DNA of 64,000 nt from JAWKHR01 sp041394725 (GTDB taxonomy: Bacteria > Acidobacteriota > Vicinamibacteria > Vicinamibacterales > SCN-69-37): positions 51,442 through 115,441 of the forward strand of contig JAWKHR010000020.1 in assembly GCA_041394725.1 (NCBI GenBank), written 5' to 3'. Below the pieces are notes generated by a model. It did no database searches and was not told the origin of the DNA. It worked only from the letters and a program-made list of their open reading frames with translations. Positions 34,619 to 43,350 of this stretch are shown here, in pieces. Within the stretch, counting starts at the first letter, position 1. Each line of letters begins with the position of its first letter. The position numbers were made by a program, and so were the translations under genes.

Positions 34619-35203
34619 CTAGCGCGTCACCGTCCTCCGGCTGCGGTGGCTGTCGAGCACGAACGGCCCGAGCCGCTTGCTGAGGTACACCTTGGACTCG
34701 AGCGGGTCGATCGCCGGCTCCAGCTTGATCACGTTGAACTCGAGGCTGTCGAGCGTGCCGCGCATGCCGTAGTAGCGGTTCTTGGTCTTGACCACGACCT
34801 CGTCGTAGCCCTGGGCCACGGCCCAGACTTCCTGTTCCTCGGTCAGGGCGCGGAAGTGCCCCTGCCCGCGCCAGTCGAGCCGCGTCGCGCCGAGCCAGTT
34901 GTAGAGGACGCGCCGGCCGTCGAAGGTGACGGTGCCGTCGAGCCGCGCGACCAGGTCGCGGAGCTTGGGATCCCGTTCGTCGGGGCGCAGCTCGTGCGAG
35001 ACCTTGTAGGACACGGGCACCACCGTGGACGGGTCGTCCGCCAGTGGCGCCTCGGCCATCAGGATCTGCGACTCCCGGTCAGACAGGCGCTGGAGGATCT
35101 CGGTCGCCGTCTTGCGGACCGGGAAGTCGTTGAAGAACTCCTCGATGTAGGCAATCTCCAGCGCGCCCTGCTGGAGGGGGTACTCACGGATCACGTAGTT
35201 CAA
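34619..35203 (-). CDS. GNAT-like N-acetyltransferase
   Basis: A 194-residue protein resembling GCN5-related acetyltransferases. The core WLGATRLDWRGQGHFRALTEEQEVWAVAQGYDEVVVKTKNRYYGM matches the acetyl-CoA-binding strand, pyrophosphate loop and following helix, although the loop (DWRGQGHF) is a loose match to the R/Q-x-x-G-x-G/A motif. The start is TTG at 35203, supported by GAGAGG about six bases upstream. It heads the overlapping minus-strand operon that continues with the RNA methyltransferase. Acceptor unknown. Confidence 0.7.
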   Translation of the reverse strand: MNYVIREYPLQQGALEIAYIEEFFNDFPVRKTATEILQRLSDRESQILMAEAPLADDPSTVVPVSYKVSHELRPDERDPKLRDLVARLDGTVTFDGRRVLYNWLGATRLDWRGQGHFRALTEEQEVWAVAQGYDEVVVKTKNRYYGMRGTLDSLEFNVIKLEPAIDPLESKVYLSKRLGPFVLDSHRSRRTVTR

Positions 35204-35228
35204 CGCGGCCTCTCGGGAGGAATCTTAC

Positions 35229-35300
35229 AGGGTCTCGAGGGTCCCTGGGTCCTGGGGTGCGACAGGGTCCGGAGGGTCCGAAGGGTCCCCGTCCCGCGTC
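35229..35300. repeat. Intergenic GGGTCC-type short repeats
   Basis: The motif GGGTCC (or GGGTCT) recurs about seven times, for instance GAGGGTCCCTGGG and GAGGGTCCGAAGGG. A complementary CCCCGGGACCCTC occurs at 35360-35372 at the end of the TonB-receptor gene, so the region can fold around the terminator hairpin between them. Confidence 0.6.
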
Positions 35301-35308
35301 CCTGGATC

Positions 35309-35343
35309 AAAAAGGAAGGGGCGGTGCCAACCGGCACCGCCCC
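35309..35343 (-). terminator. Rho-independent terminator of the TonB-receptor gene
   Basis: An 11-base-pair perfect stem (GGGGCGGTGCC at 35318-35328, GGCACCGCCCC at 35333-35343) closes a four-base loop. On the minus strand it is followed by TTCCTTTTT, giving a classical intrinsic terminator 29 bases after the stop of the receptor gene. Confidence 0.9.
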
Positions 35344-35371
35344 CACCGCGAACCCTGGAACCCCGGGACCC

Positions 35372-37624
35372 TCAGAACTTCACTGCGATCGTCACGTACG
35401 CGTTCCTGCCGGGTGCGAAGACGAAGCGGCGGTCGGGGCTGCCGTAGTACTCGTCGTTCAGCAGGTTCCGGACGGCGCCGCGCAGTTCGACGCGCGGGGT
35501 GACGAACCAGCTGGCGCCGAGGTCCAGGTTCGTGTGGCCGGGCGCGACGATCTCACCCGGGCCCGGGCGGTCGTCCTCGGCGTAGATCGCGAGCCGCGCG
35601 AACGCGGAGACGCGGTTCGACCAGGCCTTCCGGAGCACGACCGACCCGGTGTCGGGCGAGATGTCGTCGAGCGCCGTGCCGTCCTCGGGCACGACGCCGC
35701 GGCCGACCTGCAGCGCGCCTTCGAGCGCGTAGCCGCCGCCGAGCTCGGCCTGGACCTCGAACTCCACGCCCTGCACCCGCGCCCGGCCCCGGTTCCGGAA
35801 GAAGAAGAAGTCCGGTTCCGGCTCGTAGCGCTCGACCAGGTTCGTGATGCGGTAGTGATAGTAGTAGGCCCCGACGCGCAGCGTGCTCGTCGAGTACCGC
35901 GCCCCGAGGTCGATCTGCAGGCTCGTCTCGGGGTCGAGGTCCGGGTTGCCCGTGATGAAGCCGCGCCCGCTCGGCCCGCGGAAGAACCGGTCCGAGATCG
36001 TCGGGTCGCGGAACCCGCGCGAGACCTGCGCGGTGAGCGTCGTGTTGGAGAACGGCCCGGCGGAGACGGCGGCGAACCCGGCCGCGGCCGTGTGGGACAC
36101 GGACCGGTCGCCGAAGTAGCCGCCCTCGTTCACGCTGCCGACGCGGTCGAGCCGCAGGCCGCCGGTCGCCGAGACGGCGCGCGCGACGGGCGCGGTGCCC
36201 TGCACGAAGAGACCGGTGTCGATCCGCCGCGCGGAATCCACCGAGAGGTTGTCGATCGTGGAGGTGACGGCCCCGGCGAGGTCGTACTGCACGAAGATGT
36301 CGTGCGCCTCGAGCCCGTACCGGCCGTTGAGGTCCACCCCGAACTCGACGTGGCCGGACCCGACGGCCTTCTCGCCGAGCACGCGCACCTGGAAGTCCTT
36401 CGCGGAGATGTCCGCGCGCTCGATGTCGCGCGGCCTCGACGCGGTCGGGAACCGGTCCTGGTCGGTGCGCTGTTCGATGGTGCCGAGGAACGTCGAGACG
36501 CGGACCAGGTCCAGCCCGCCGACCTCGCCGGCCTCGTACGACGCGCTGAAGCGGTGGGAGTTCTCGAACGGGTAGTAGAACCGCACCGTCCGGGCGTTGC
36601 TCCGCGGGCGCTCGATGTCGCGGCCGAGGTCGCTCTGCCACGACGCGGTGAACCGCCCCGGCCCCGCCACGCGCTCGCCGCGCAGCAGCACGCCGTAGTC
36701 CGACCAGCCCGAGTTGAACACCGTCTCGTCCGGGCCGTCGTAGTCGTCGACGTCGCGGCCGTGCACCGTCGCCAGGAACCCGCCCTGGCCAAAGCCGCGC
36801 GCGACCGTGACGTCGCCGCGACGGTCGGGAATCCCCGCGCCGAGCGTGAACGACCCGCCGACCGACAGCCCCTCGTACGGCGGCCGCTGCGTGCGGACCG
36901 AGATGACGCCGCCGAACGCGTCGGATCCGTAGGCCACCGACCCGGGACCGCGCGCGACGTCGATGCCCTCGATCACCGCGGTGTCCAGGAACGTCGCGCT
37001 GGGGCCGACACGCCGCTCGCTCGTCACCCGGCTGCCGTCGATCAGGATGAGCGTCCGGCCGCGCGCCAGTCCCCGCACCGCGGGCACCGCCGCCTGGCCC
37101 TCCGACACCTGGTTGACGCCCGGGATGTTCTCGACCGCCTGCATGAGGTTCGCCGGCGACCGCTGCGCGATGTCGCGCGCCGACACCATCGTCAGCGCCG
37201 CGCCCGGCGACGCGTCGATGCTCGGCGCCGCGCCCGCCGCCACGGTCACGTCCTCGGTCACCGTGGACTGGATCTCCACCGTGAGGACCGCCGATCGATC
37301 GAGACTGTTCACCTCGACCGGCCGTGCCACCCGCCCGCCGGGCAGGGTCACCAGGATCACGAACGGCGGCCGGACGTCACCCGTCCAGCGGAACCGCCCG
37401 TCCGCATCGGTCGTCGCCGACCCGGTCTGCCCCAGCACGGTGATCTCCGCGCCGGCGACCGGGTCGCCCGTCCGACCGTCCACGACGCGGCCCTCGAAGG
37501 CCTCGCCGTTCTTCGACGCCTCGCCCGCGAGCGCGTCGGGCGCCGCGACGGGCGCCAGGAACAGGGCGAGCGTCCAGCAGACGGATCGCACGCCCTTCTT
37601 CAGTGCCGATGTTCGTTGGCTCAT
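35372..37624 (-). CDS. TonB-dependent outer-membrane receptor with N-terminal carboxypeptidase-regulatory-like domain
   Basis: A 750-residue receptor. Residues 1-33 are a signal peptide; 42-118 a CarboxypepD-regulatory-like beta-sandwich (FEGRVVDGRTGDPVAGAEITV); 130-245 the plug (LMQAVENIPGVN, VRGLARGRTLILIDGSRV, VARGPGSVAYGSDAFGGVISV); the remainder a beta-barrel ending in phenylalanine (VTIAVKF). Late barrel strands show RNLLNDEYYG, common in the family. ATG at 37624 was chosen for the signal peptide; TAGATT seven bases upstream suggests a separate, leaderless promoter. It follows 4-alpha-glucanotransferase, so a glucan-related ligand is possible but unproven. Confidence 0.92.
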   Translation of the reverse strand: MSQRTSALKKGVRSVCWTLALFLAPVAAPDALAGEASKNGEAFEGRVVDGRTGDPVAGAEITVLGQTGSATTDADGRFRWTGDVRPPFVILVTLPGGRVARPVEVNSLDRSAVLTVEIQSTVTEDVTVAAGAAPSIDASPGAALTMVSARDIAQRSPANLMQAVENIPGVNQVSEGQAAVPAVRGLARGRTLILIDGSRVTSERRVGPSATFLDTAVIEGIDVARGPGSVAYGSDAFGGVISVRTQRPPYEGLSVGGSFTLGAGIPDRRGDVTVARGFGQGGFLATVHGRDVDDYDGPDETVFNSGWSDYGVLLRGERVAGPGRFTASWQSDLGRDIERPRSNARTVRFYYPFENSHRFSASYEAGEVGGLDLVRVSTFLGTIEQRTDQDRFPTASRPRDIERADISAKDFQVRVLGEKAVGSGHVEFGVDLNGRYGLEAHDIFVQYDLAGAVTSTIDNLSVDSARRIDTGLFVQGTAPVARAVSATGGLRLDRVGSVNEGGYFGDRSVSHTAAAGFAAVSAGPFSNTTLTAQVSRGFRDPTISDRFFRGPSGRGFITGNPDLDPETSLQIDLGARYSTSTLRVGAYYYHYRITNLVERYEPEPDFFFFRNRGRARVQGVEFEVQAELGGGYALEGALQVGRGVVPEDGTALDDISPDTGSVVLRKAWSNRVSAFARLAIYAEDDRPGPGEIVAPGHTNLDLGASWFVTPRVELRGAVRNLLNDEYYGSPDRRFVFAPGRNAYVTIAVKF

Positions 37625-37631
37625 CCAGAGG

Positions 37632-37637
37632 AATCTA
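37632..37637 (-). promoter_or_regulatory. -10 hexamer TAGATT for a probably leaderless TonB-receptor gene
   Basis: On the minus strand TAGATT ends seven bases before the ATG at 37624. No Shine-Dalgarno sequence is present. No clear -35 box is visible. Confidence 0.5.
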
Positions 37638-37682
37638 TCGACCGCGTCTTTGCTACTACCAGTGGTCGTTGACGTGGCCCCC

Positions 37683-39257
37683 CTAGCCTGGATCGGCGAG
37701 GCGCCCGGACTCGCGCGCCAGGCCGCGGCACGCCGCCGCGCGGCGCGCGGGCTCCGGCGCGCGGAGCCAGTCGTCGATCGGCCACGGCAGCCGCCACGTC
37801 CAGTTGTGGTCGCCGACGGTCGCGGGCGTGTTGATCCGATCCGTCCAGCCGAACACGTCGGCCATCGGAATGAACAGCTCTCGCGATCCGGCCGCGTACG
37901 CCTGCCGGAGCAGCGCGTCGCGGACCGCGTCGCCCCACGGCAGGTCGCCCTCCACGCCGAACGTCCGCGCCAGCACGGGCCATCGGCGGGCCGCCGCGCG
38001 CTCGTCCGCCGACTGCCGCTGCCACCAGACGGCGAGCGTCTCGGTGTCGTGCGTGCCGGTGAGCGCGGCCGACACGTCGGGGAAGCCGGCCGGGTCCAGG
38101 AACGGCTGGCCGGGCGCGTGCCAGTCGCGCTCCCACCGCAGCACCCGGCACCCGGGGACGCCGAGCCGCGCCATCGACGCGCGGACGAAGTCGGGCACGG
38201 TCCCCAGATCCTCGGCGATGATCGCCAGCGGCGACTCGAGGAGCAGGCGCAGCACGGCCTCGCCCTGCGCGGCCTGCGCGGCCTCGTCGGCGGGCGAGAA
38301 GAACGCCTCGCCGGACGCGTCGCGACCGAAGGTGCGGTACAGCCCGACGAGGTGATCGACGCGCAGCCCGTCGTAGAGCGCCGCCATCCGGCGGATCCGC
38401 TGGCGCATCGCCGCGAATCCGGTGCGGGCGATGACGTCCCAGCGGTAGTACGGCAGGCCCCAGTCCTGCCCCGTCGCGCTGAACGCGTCGGGCGGGACGC
38501 CGGTGGACACGTCCAGCGCGAACTCGGCCTGCCGGCTCCACACGTCCGCGCTGTGGAGGCCGGCGACGAACGGGAGGTCGCCAATCACGGTGACGCCGGC
38601 CTGGCGGGCGGCGGTCCGGGCGGCCTGCCACTGCGTCTCCGCGATCCACTGCAGGTACTGGTGCCGCAGGACCTCCCGCATCAGCTGCCGGCGCGCGTCG
38701 TCGAGCACGCGCGGGTCGCGGTCGCGCAGCGGCGCCGGCCAGTCGCGCCAGCTGCCGGGCGGCGTGGCGTCGGCGATCGCCTGGAACAGCGCGTAGTCGT
38801 CGAGCCAGTCGCGCTCGCGCGCGATGTAGGCGGCCAGCGCGGCGGCGCGCGGCGTGTGCTGCGCCCACTCGTCGGCAACGAAGCGATCGAAGCCGCGGTC
38901 GAGCGCCGCGCGCTTCGCCCGTCGCACGTCCGCGTACCGGACGCCGGCCGACGCCCGCGCCGTTTCCAGCCGCTCGCGCACGTCGGGCGCGAGCCCGTCC
39001 GCGCCGCCCGCCCGCGCCACGTCCTCGACGGCCTCGACCGCGATGAAGACCGGGTCGATCGCCAGCGTGGACACCGCCGAATACGGCGACGACTCGCCGG
39101 GCGCCATCGTCCCCACCGGCAGGAGCAGCAGCCGGTCGAAGCCGCCGGCCGCCATCCAGCGGGCGAGCGGCGCCAGGTCCGGACACTCGCCGATGCCCCA
39201 GTCGCGCCGGGATCGGATCGAGAACAGCGGCAGCTGGAGCCCCGCGTGCCGCGCCAT
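37683..39257 (-). CDS. malQ: 4-alpha-glucanotransferase (GH77, amylomaltase)
   Basis: A 524-residue GH77 enzyme that transfers alpha-1,4-glucan segments between oligosaccharides in the cytoplasm, in glycogen or maltodextrin metabolism. The protein starts at the barrel (GLQLPLFSIRSRRDWGIGE) with LLPVGTMAPGESSPYSAVST. Catalytic residues are in the expected places: nucleophile D301 in GLRVDHLVGLYR, acid/base E349 in IIAEDLGTVP, and D404 in GTHDTETL. Length is that of the short bacterial form. ATG at 39257 overlaps the upstream aminotransferase stop by one base. Confidence 0.95.
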   Translation of the reverse strand: MARHAGLQLPLFSIRSRRDWGIGECPDLAPLARWMAAGGFDRLLLLPVGTMAPGESSPYSAVSTLAIDPVFIAVEAVEDVARAGGADGLAPDVRERLETARASAGVRYADVRRAKRAALDRGFDRFVADEWAQHTPRAAALAAYIARERDWLDDYALFQAIADATPPGSWRDWPAPLRDRDPRVLDDARRQLMREVLRHQYLQWIAETQWQAARTAARQAGVTVIGDLPFVAGLHSADVWSRQAEFALDVSTGVPPDAFSATGQDWGLPYYRWDVIARTGFAAMRQRIRRMAALYDGLRVDHLVGLYRTFGRDASGEAFFSPADEAAQAAQGEAVLRLLLESPLAIIAEDLGTVPDFVRASMARLGVPGCRVLRWERDWHAPGQPFLDPAGFPDVSAALTGTHDTETLAVWWQRQSADERAAARRWPVLARTFGVEGDLPWGDAVRDALLRQAYAAGSRELFIPMADVFGWTDRINTPATVGDHNWTWRLPWPIDDWLRAPEPARRAAACRGLARESGRLADPG

Positions 39258-40423
39258 CAGGCTCCGCCTTCGGCGAGCGCGCGCAGCAGCGCGGCGACGC
39301 CGGCGTCGAACGTCTCACGGGCGGGCAGCAGGCTGATCACCAGGTAGGCCTCGGTCGCGAAGTCATAGAAGTACCCGGGCTGGACGACGACGCCGTGACG
39401 CAGCGCGCGGAGGATCAGGGCCTCCTCGCTCGCGGTGGCGGGCACGCGCAGCACCGCGGACCAGCCCGCCTCGGGTTCGAGCAGCGCGACCTCGGGGCGC
39501 GGGACCAGCGCGGCGCGCAGCGCGGCGAGGTTGTCGCGCAGGCGATCGGCCACGGCCAGCCGCACGGCACGCCCCGCCTCGATCAGCGCCGCGGCGGCCA
39601 GCTGAACGGGCGTGGACACGGAGAGATACGTGTCGGCAATCACGTCGAGCCGTTCCAGCGCCGCCGCCACGACGGCGTCCGGTCCGCTCACCGCGATCCA
39701 GGCCAGCTTGAGCTGCGGCAGGCCCGCCGACTTCGACAGGCCGCCGAGCGTGAAGGTGAGCGCGCGCCGCTCGCCCAGGAGCGACACCGCGTCGGGCCGC
39801 GTCGCGAGCGGGTACTCGCCGAAGACCTCGTCGGCCACGAGCGCGATCCCGCGCCGCGCGGCCAGGTCCACCAGCCAGTCGCGGTCGTCGCGCCGGAGCC
39901 GCGATCCCGTCGGGTTGTTCGGCGAGACGACGAGGATCGCGCGCACGTCGGATCCGATGGCGGCCTCGACGCTCGCGCGATCGATCGACCAGGCGCCGTG
40001 GTACTCGAGCCGGTACGGCCTCGCGCGGACCGCCTCGAGGGCCGTGAGCAGGTCGAACAGCGGATAGCCCGGCTGCGGCACGAGCACCGTCGTCCCCGGG
40101 TCGCACAGGAGCTTGAACAGGAATCCATAGGCCTCGCTCGTGCTGGCCGTGAGGATCACCCGATCGGCGGTGACCCCGGCCGCGGGGTCCATGGCGGCGA
40201 CGATGGCCTCGCGGGCCGGGCGCAGGCCACGCGGATCGGGCGCGTAGGTCGCGCCCCGCGGGTCGGCGAGGGACGAGACGACGCCGGGCGGGTACGGGAG
40301 GCCGATGGCCGTGGGATTGGTCTGCGTCAAATCGAGGAGCACCCGGCCGTCCGCCCGCGCCAGGGCCAGCGCGCGACTGAACGCGTTCGGTTCGAGGCGC
40401 GGCGGCAGGCGTGACGAGAACAT
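39257..40423 (-). CDS. Class I/II pyridoxal-phosphate aminotransferase
   Basis: A 388-residue fold-type I aminotransferase distinct from the one at 31567-32754. Motifs: LDLTQTNPTAIGLPYP near the N-terminus, SPNNPTGSRL (167-176), ADEVFGEYPL with the PLP aspartate near 198, and FTLGGLSKSAGLPQLKLAW with PLP lysine K231. The pattern is like alanine/aspartate-type transaminases of Acidobacteria. It shares a 34-base divergent promoter region with the M16 peptidase gene at 40458; TAAGCT lies nine bases upstream of its ATG. Confidence 0.88.
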   Translation of the reverse strand: MFSSRLPPRLEPNAFSRALALARADGRVLLDLTQTNPTAIGLPYPPGVVSSLADPRGATYAPDPRGLRPAREAIVAAMDPAAGVTADRVILTASTSEAYGFLFKLLCDPGTTVLVPQPGYPLFDLLTALEAVRARPYRLEYHGAWSIDRASVEAAIGSDVRAILVVSPNNPTGSRLRRDDRDWLVDLAARRGIALVADEVFGEYPLATRPDAVSLLGERRALTFTLGGLSKSAGLPQLKLAWIAVSGPDAVVAAALERLDVIADTYLSVSTPVQLAAAALIEAGRAVRLAVADRLRDNLAALRAALVPRPEVALLEPEAGWSAVLRVPATASEEALILRALRHGVVVQPGYFYDFATEAYLVISLLPARETFDAGVAALLRALAEGGA

Positions 40424-40457
40424 GCCGCGATCAGCTTAGACTACGGGAAGACGTTTC

Positions 40458-41867
40458 ATGAGGAGTGTCATGACAGGACGCACGTGCTTCGTCGTCGCGG
40501 TCGTCGCGGCGTGCCTCGCGCCGGTGGCCGCGCAGCAGCCGCCGCAGGCCCCGGCGCCCGCGGCCGACGCCGCTCTCAGCGTACCGTACACGACGTTCAC
40601 GCTGCCCAACGGGCTCACGGTCGTGCTCCACGAGGACCACAGCGTGCCGGTCGTGTCGGTGAACGTCTGGTATCACGCGGGGTCCGCCAACGAGCGGCCG
40701 GGCCGCACGGGCTTCGCGCATCTGTTCGAGCACCTGATGTTCGAGGGATCGGGGCACGTGAAGGAAGGCGATTTCGACAACTTCCTCGAGGCCGCCGGCG
40801 GCGGCAACAACGCGTCCACGTCCGAGGATCGCACGAACTACTACATCAACGTGCCGTCGAACGCGCTGGACCTCGCGCTGTTCCTCGAGTCGGACCGGAT
40901 GGGCTACCTGCTCGACGTCGTCAACGAGGCGCTCGTGAACGGCCAGCGCGACGTCGTCAAGAACGAGCGGCGCCAGAGCTACGAGAACGCGCCGTACGGC
41001 CAGGCCCAGCTGCGCATCCCGGAGCTGATGTACCCGAAGAACCATCCCTACCACTGGCCGGTCATCGGCTACATGGAGGACCTGACGGCGGCATCGGCCG
41101 ACGACGTGCGCAACTTCTTCCGCACGTACTACGCGCCGCAGAACGCGAGCCTCGTGGTGGCCGGTGACATCGACCCGGCGCTGGCGCGACGTCGCATCGA
41201 ATACTGGTTCTCGGACGTCAGGCGGGGCGTCGACGCCCCGCCGATCGAGGTGCCGCCGGCGCGCCTGGACGGCGTCGTCAAGGAAGCGCTCACCGACCAG
41301 GTGCAGCTGCCGCGGCTCTACCTCGTCTGGCACTCGCCGGCGCTCTACGAGCCCGGCGACGCGGAACTGGACGTCACGGCCAGCATCCTGGCCGGCGGCA
41401 AGAACTCGCGCCTCTACAAGCGGCTCGTCTACGACATGCAGGTCGCGCAGAGCGTGAACGTCTTCCAGTCCTCCAGCATGCTCGGCTCGCTCTTCTACGT
41501 CGTCGTCACCGCCCGGCCGTCCACGGACCCGCCGGCGGAGCTGCTCGAGCGGCTCAAGGGCATCGTGGACGAGGAACTCGCGCGGCTGCGCGAGACGCCG
41601 CCGACCGAGCGCGAGCTGCTCCGCGTGGTCCACCAGACCGAGGCGGCGTTCTTCAACCGGATGGAGCGCGTCGGCGGGTTCGGCGGCAAGGCGGACCAGC
41701 TCAACGGCTACCTGGTGCAGGCGGGCAACCCGGACTTCTTCAACGAGGACCTCGCGCGCTATCGCGCGCTCGGGACCAGTGACGTGTCGGCCGCGGTCCG
41801 GCGCTGGCTGCCGTCGGACCGGCGGCTCGAGCTGACCGTGGTACCTGCGACGGGAGGTGGACGATGA
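40458..41867 (+). CDS. Zinc peptidase, M16 family, catalytic member
   Basis: A 469-residue exported insulinase/pitrilysin-family peptidase. The N-terminus to about residue 25 is a signal peptide ending in PVAAQ. The inverted zinc motif is HLFEH (H88, E91, H92), with the third ligand E170 in KNERRQ about 77 residues on, as in active M16B subunits. The two-domain layout (LPNGLTVVLHEDHSVPVVSVNVWYHAGS, then YAPQNASLVVAGDI, and a second half) is complete. An alternative ATG at 40470 has AGGAG four bases upstream. Its stop overlaps the start of the partner subunit (ATGA). Confidence 0.92.
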   Translation: MRSVMTGRTCFVVAVVAACLAPVAAQQPPQAPAPAADAALSVPYTTFTLPNGLTVVLHEDHSVPVVSVNVWYHAGSANERPGRTGFAHLFEHLMFEGSGHVKEGDFDNFLEAAGGGNNASTSEDRTNYYINVPSNALDLALFLESDRMGYLLDVVNEALVNGQRDVVKNERRQSYENAPYGQAQLRIPELMYPKNHPYHWPVIGYMEDLTAASADDVRNFFRTYYAPQNASLVVAGDIDPALARRRIEYWFSDVRRGVDAPPIEVPPARLDGVVKEALTDQVQLPRLYLVWHSPALYEPGDAELDVTASILAGGKNSRLYKRLVYDMQVAQSVNVFQSSSMLGSLFYVVVTARPSTDPPAELLERLKGIVDEELARLRETPPTERELLRVVHQTEAAFFNRMERVGGFGGKADQLNGYLVQAGNPDFFNEDLARYRALGTSDVSAAVRRWLPSDRRLELTVVPATGGGR

Positions 41868-43336
41868 CGCGCCGACGCACCCTGGGCGGGGCGACCCTGG
41901 CGCTGGCCGTCGCGGTGAGCGTGGCGCTCGGCGCGCACGCGCCACGGACGGGCGCGCCGCAGCAGGCCGGGCCGGATCGATCGCACGCGCCGGTGCCGGG
42001 CCCGCCGCCCACGCTGACGCTGCCGCCGATCCAGAAGCGCGTGCTGTCGAACGGCCTGCCGGTGTGGATCGTCGAGATGCACGAGGTCCCGGTGGTGGAC
42101 GTCACGCTCATCGTCAAGGCGGGCGCGGCGGCCGACCCGGCGGGCAAGTACGGGCTGGCGAGCTTCACGGCCGCCATGCTCGACGAGGGGGCCGGGTCGC
42201 GCGACGCGCTGGCGCTGGCCGACGCGGTGGACTTCCTGGGCGCGTCGCTCTCGACCGGCAGCTCGTACGACTCCTCGGCCGTACACCTGCACGTGCCGGT
42301 CGCGCAGCTCGGCGACGCGCTGCCGCTGATGGCCGACGTCGCGCTGCGGCCACGGTTCGCCGACGCGGAGGTCGAGCGGCTCCGCGGCGAGCGGCTCACG
42401 AGCCTCCTGCAGACGAAGGACAACGCGTCCGCGCTGGCCTCGGCCGCGTTCGCGCGCCTGGTCTACGGCCCGCGCCACCGCTACGGCACGCCGAGCGCGG
42501 GCAACGAGGCCTCGAACGGCGAGATGACCGCGTCGGACCTGCGCGGGTTCTACACGACGTTCTACCAGCCGCAGAACTCGCACCTGCTCGTGGTCGGCGA
42601 CGTCACGCCGGCGTCCGTAATCGATCGCCTGGAGCAGCAGTTCGGCGGGTGGACGAACGGCGCGGCACCGTCGGTGCCCGCGCTGCCCGCGGCCGCGCAG
42701 CACGGCCCTCGGCAGATCTACCTCGTGGACAAGCCCGGGTCCGCGCAGGCGCAGATCCGCATCGGCTGGATCGGCGTCGCCCGCGACACGGCCGACTACT
42801 ACGTGCTCGACGTCCTGAACACGATCCTGGGCGGATCGTTCACGTCGCGGCTCAACCAGAACCTGCGCGAGGAGCACGGCTACGCCTACGGCGCCAGCTC
42901 CGTCTTCGACATGCGCCGGTCGGCGGGCCCGTTCTTCGCCGCCGCGGGCGTGCAGATCGACAAGACCGTCGAGTCGCTGCGCGAGTTCTTCAAGGAGCTG
43001 GACGGCATGCACCAGCCGGTGCCGGCCGACGAGCTGGATCGCGCGAAGAACCTCGAAGCGCTCAGCTTCCCGGGCGGCTTCGAGACGACGGCCGGCATGG
43101 CCGCCAACCTGGGGGAACTCGTCGTCTACGGCCTGTCCGAGTCGTTCTTCAACGAGTACGTGCCGCGCATCCAGGCGGTGACCGCCGCCGACGTGAAGCG
43201 CGCCGCCGACCAGTACCTGCAGACCGACCACTTCGCGGTGGTCGTGGTCGGCGATCTCTCGAAGATCGAGGCGCCGATCCGGGCCGCCGGGCTCGGCCCG
43301 GTCAGGATCGTCACCGCGGACGACATACTCAAGTAG
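41864..43336 (+). CDS. M16-family peptidase-like protein, non-catalytic partner
   Basis: A 490-residue exported protein with the M16B fold but no HxxEH: the equivalent stretch reads GLASFTAAMLDEGAGSRD, so the zinc-binding histidines are missing. The second half keeps the conserved YGASSVFDMRRSAGPFF-type region and Arg/Tyr used for substrate binding. Such proteins pair with the catalytic subunit to form a clamshell heterodimer that degrades unfolded peptides, like mitochondrial processing peptidase. The four-base overlap with the catalytic gene supports equimolar synthesis. Residues 1-25 look like a signal peptide. Confidence 0.92.
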   Translation: MTRRRTLGGATLALAVAVSVALGAHAPRTGAPQQAGPDRSHAPVPGPPPTLTLPPIQKRVLSNGLPVWIVEMHEVPVVDVTLIVKAGAAADPAGKYGLASFTAAMLDEGAGSRDALALADAVDFLGASLSTGSSYDSSAVHLHVPVAQLGDALPLMADVALRPRFADAEVERLRGERLTSLLQTKDNASALASAAFARLVYGPRHRYGTPSAGNEASNGEMTASDLRGFYTTFYQPQNSHLLVVGDVTPASVIDRLEQQFGGWTNGAAPSVPALPAAAQHGPRQIYLVDKPGSAQAQIRIGWIGVARDTADYYVLDVLNTILGGSFTSRLNQNLREEHGYAYGASSVFDMRRSAGPFFAAAGVQIDKTVESLREFFKELDGMHQPVPADELDRAKNLEALSFPGGFETTAGMAANLGELVVYGLSESFFNEYVPRIQAVTAADVKRAADQYLQTDHFAVVVVGDLSKIEAPIRAAGLGPVRIVTADDILK

Positions 43337-43350
43337 GGGGACGGGTCTCC

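Noticed and set aside
34349..37672. A 1107-codon open frame on the plus strand
   Set aside because: It is antisense to the methyltransferase, acetyltransferase and TonB-receptor genes and shows no domain. The terminator hairpin at 35309-35343 lies inside it.
35372..40423. A starch/maltodextrin utilisation locus (SusC-like receptor with malQ)
   Set aside because: The receptor lacks a SusD partner and has its own promoter-like box, and no other amylase gene is present. The link to malQ is only adjacency.
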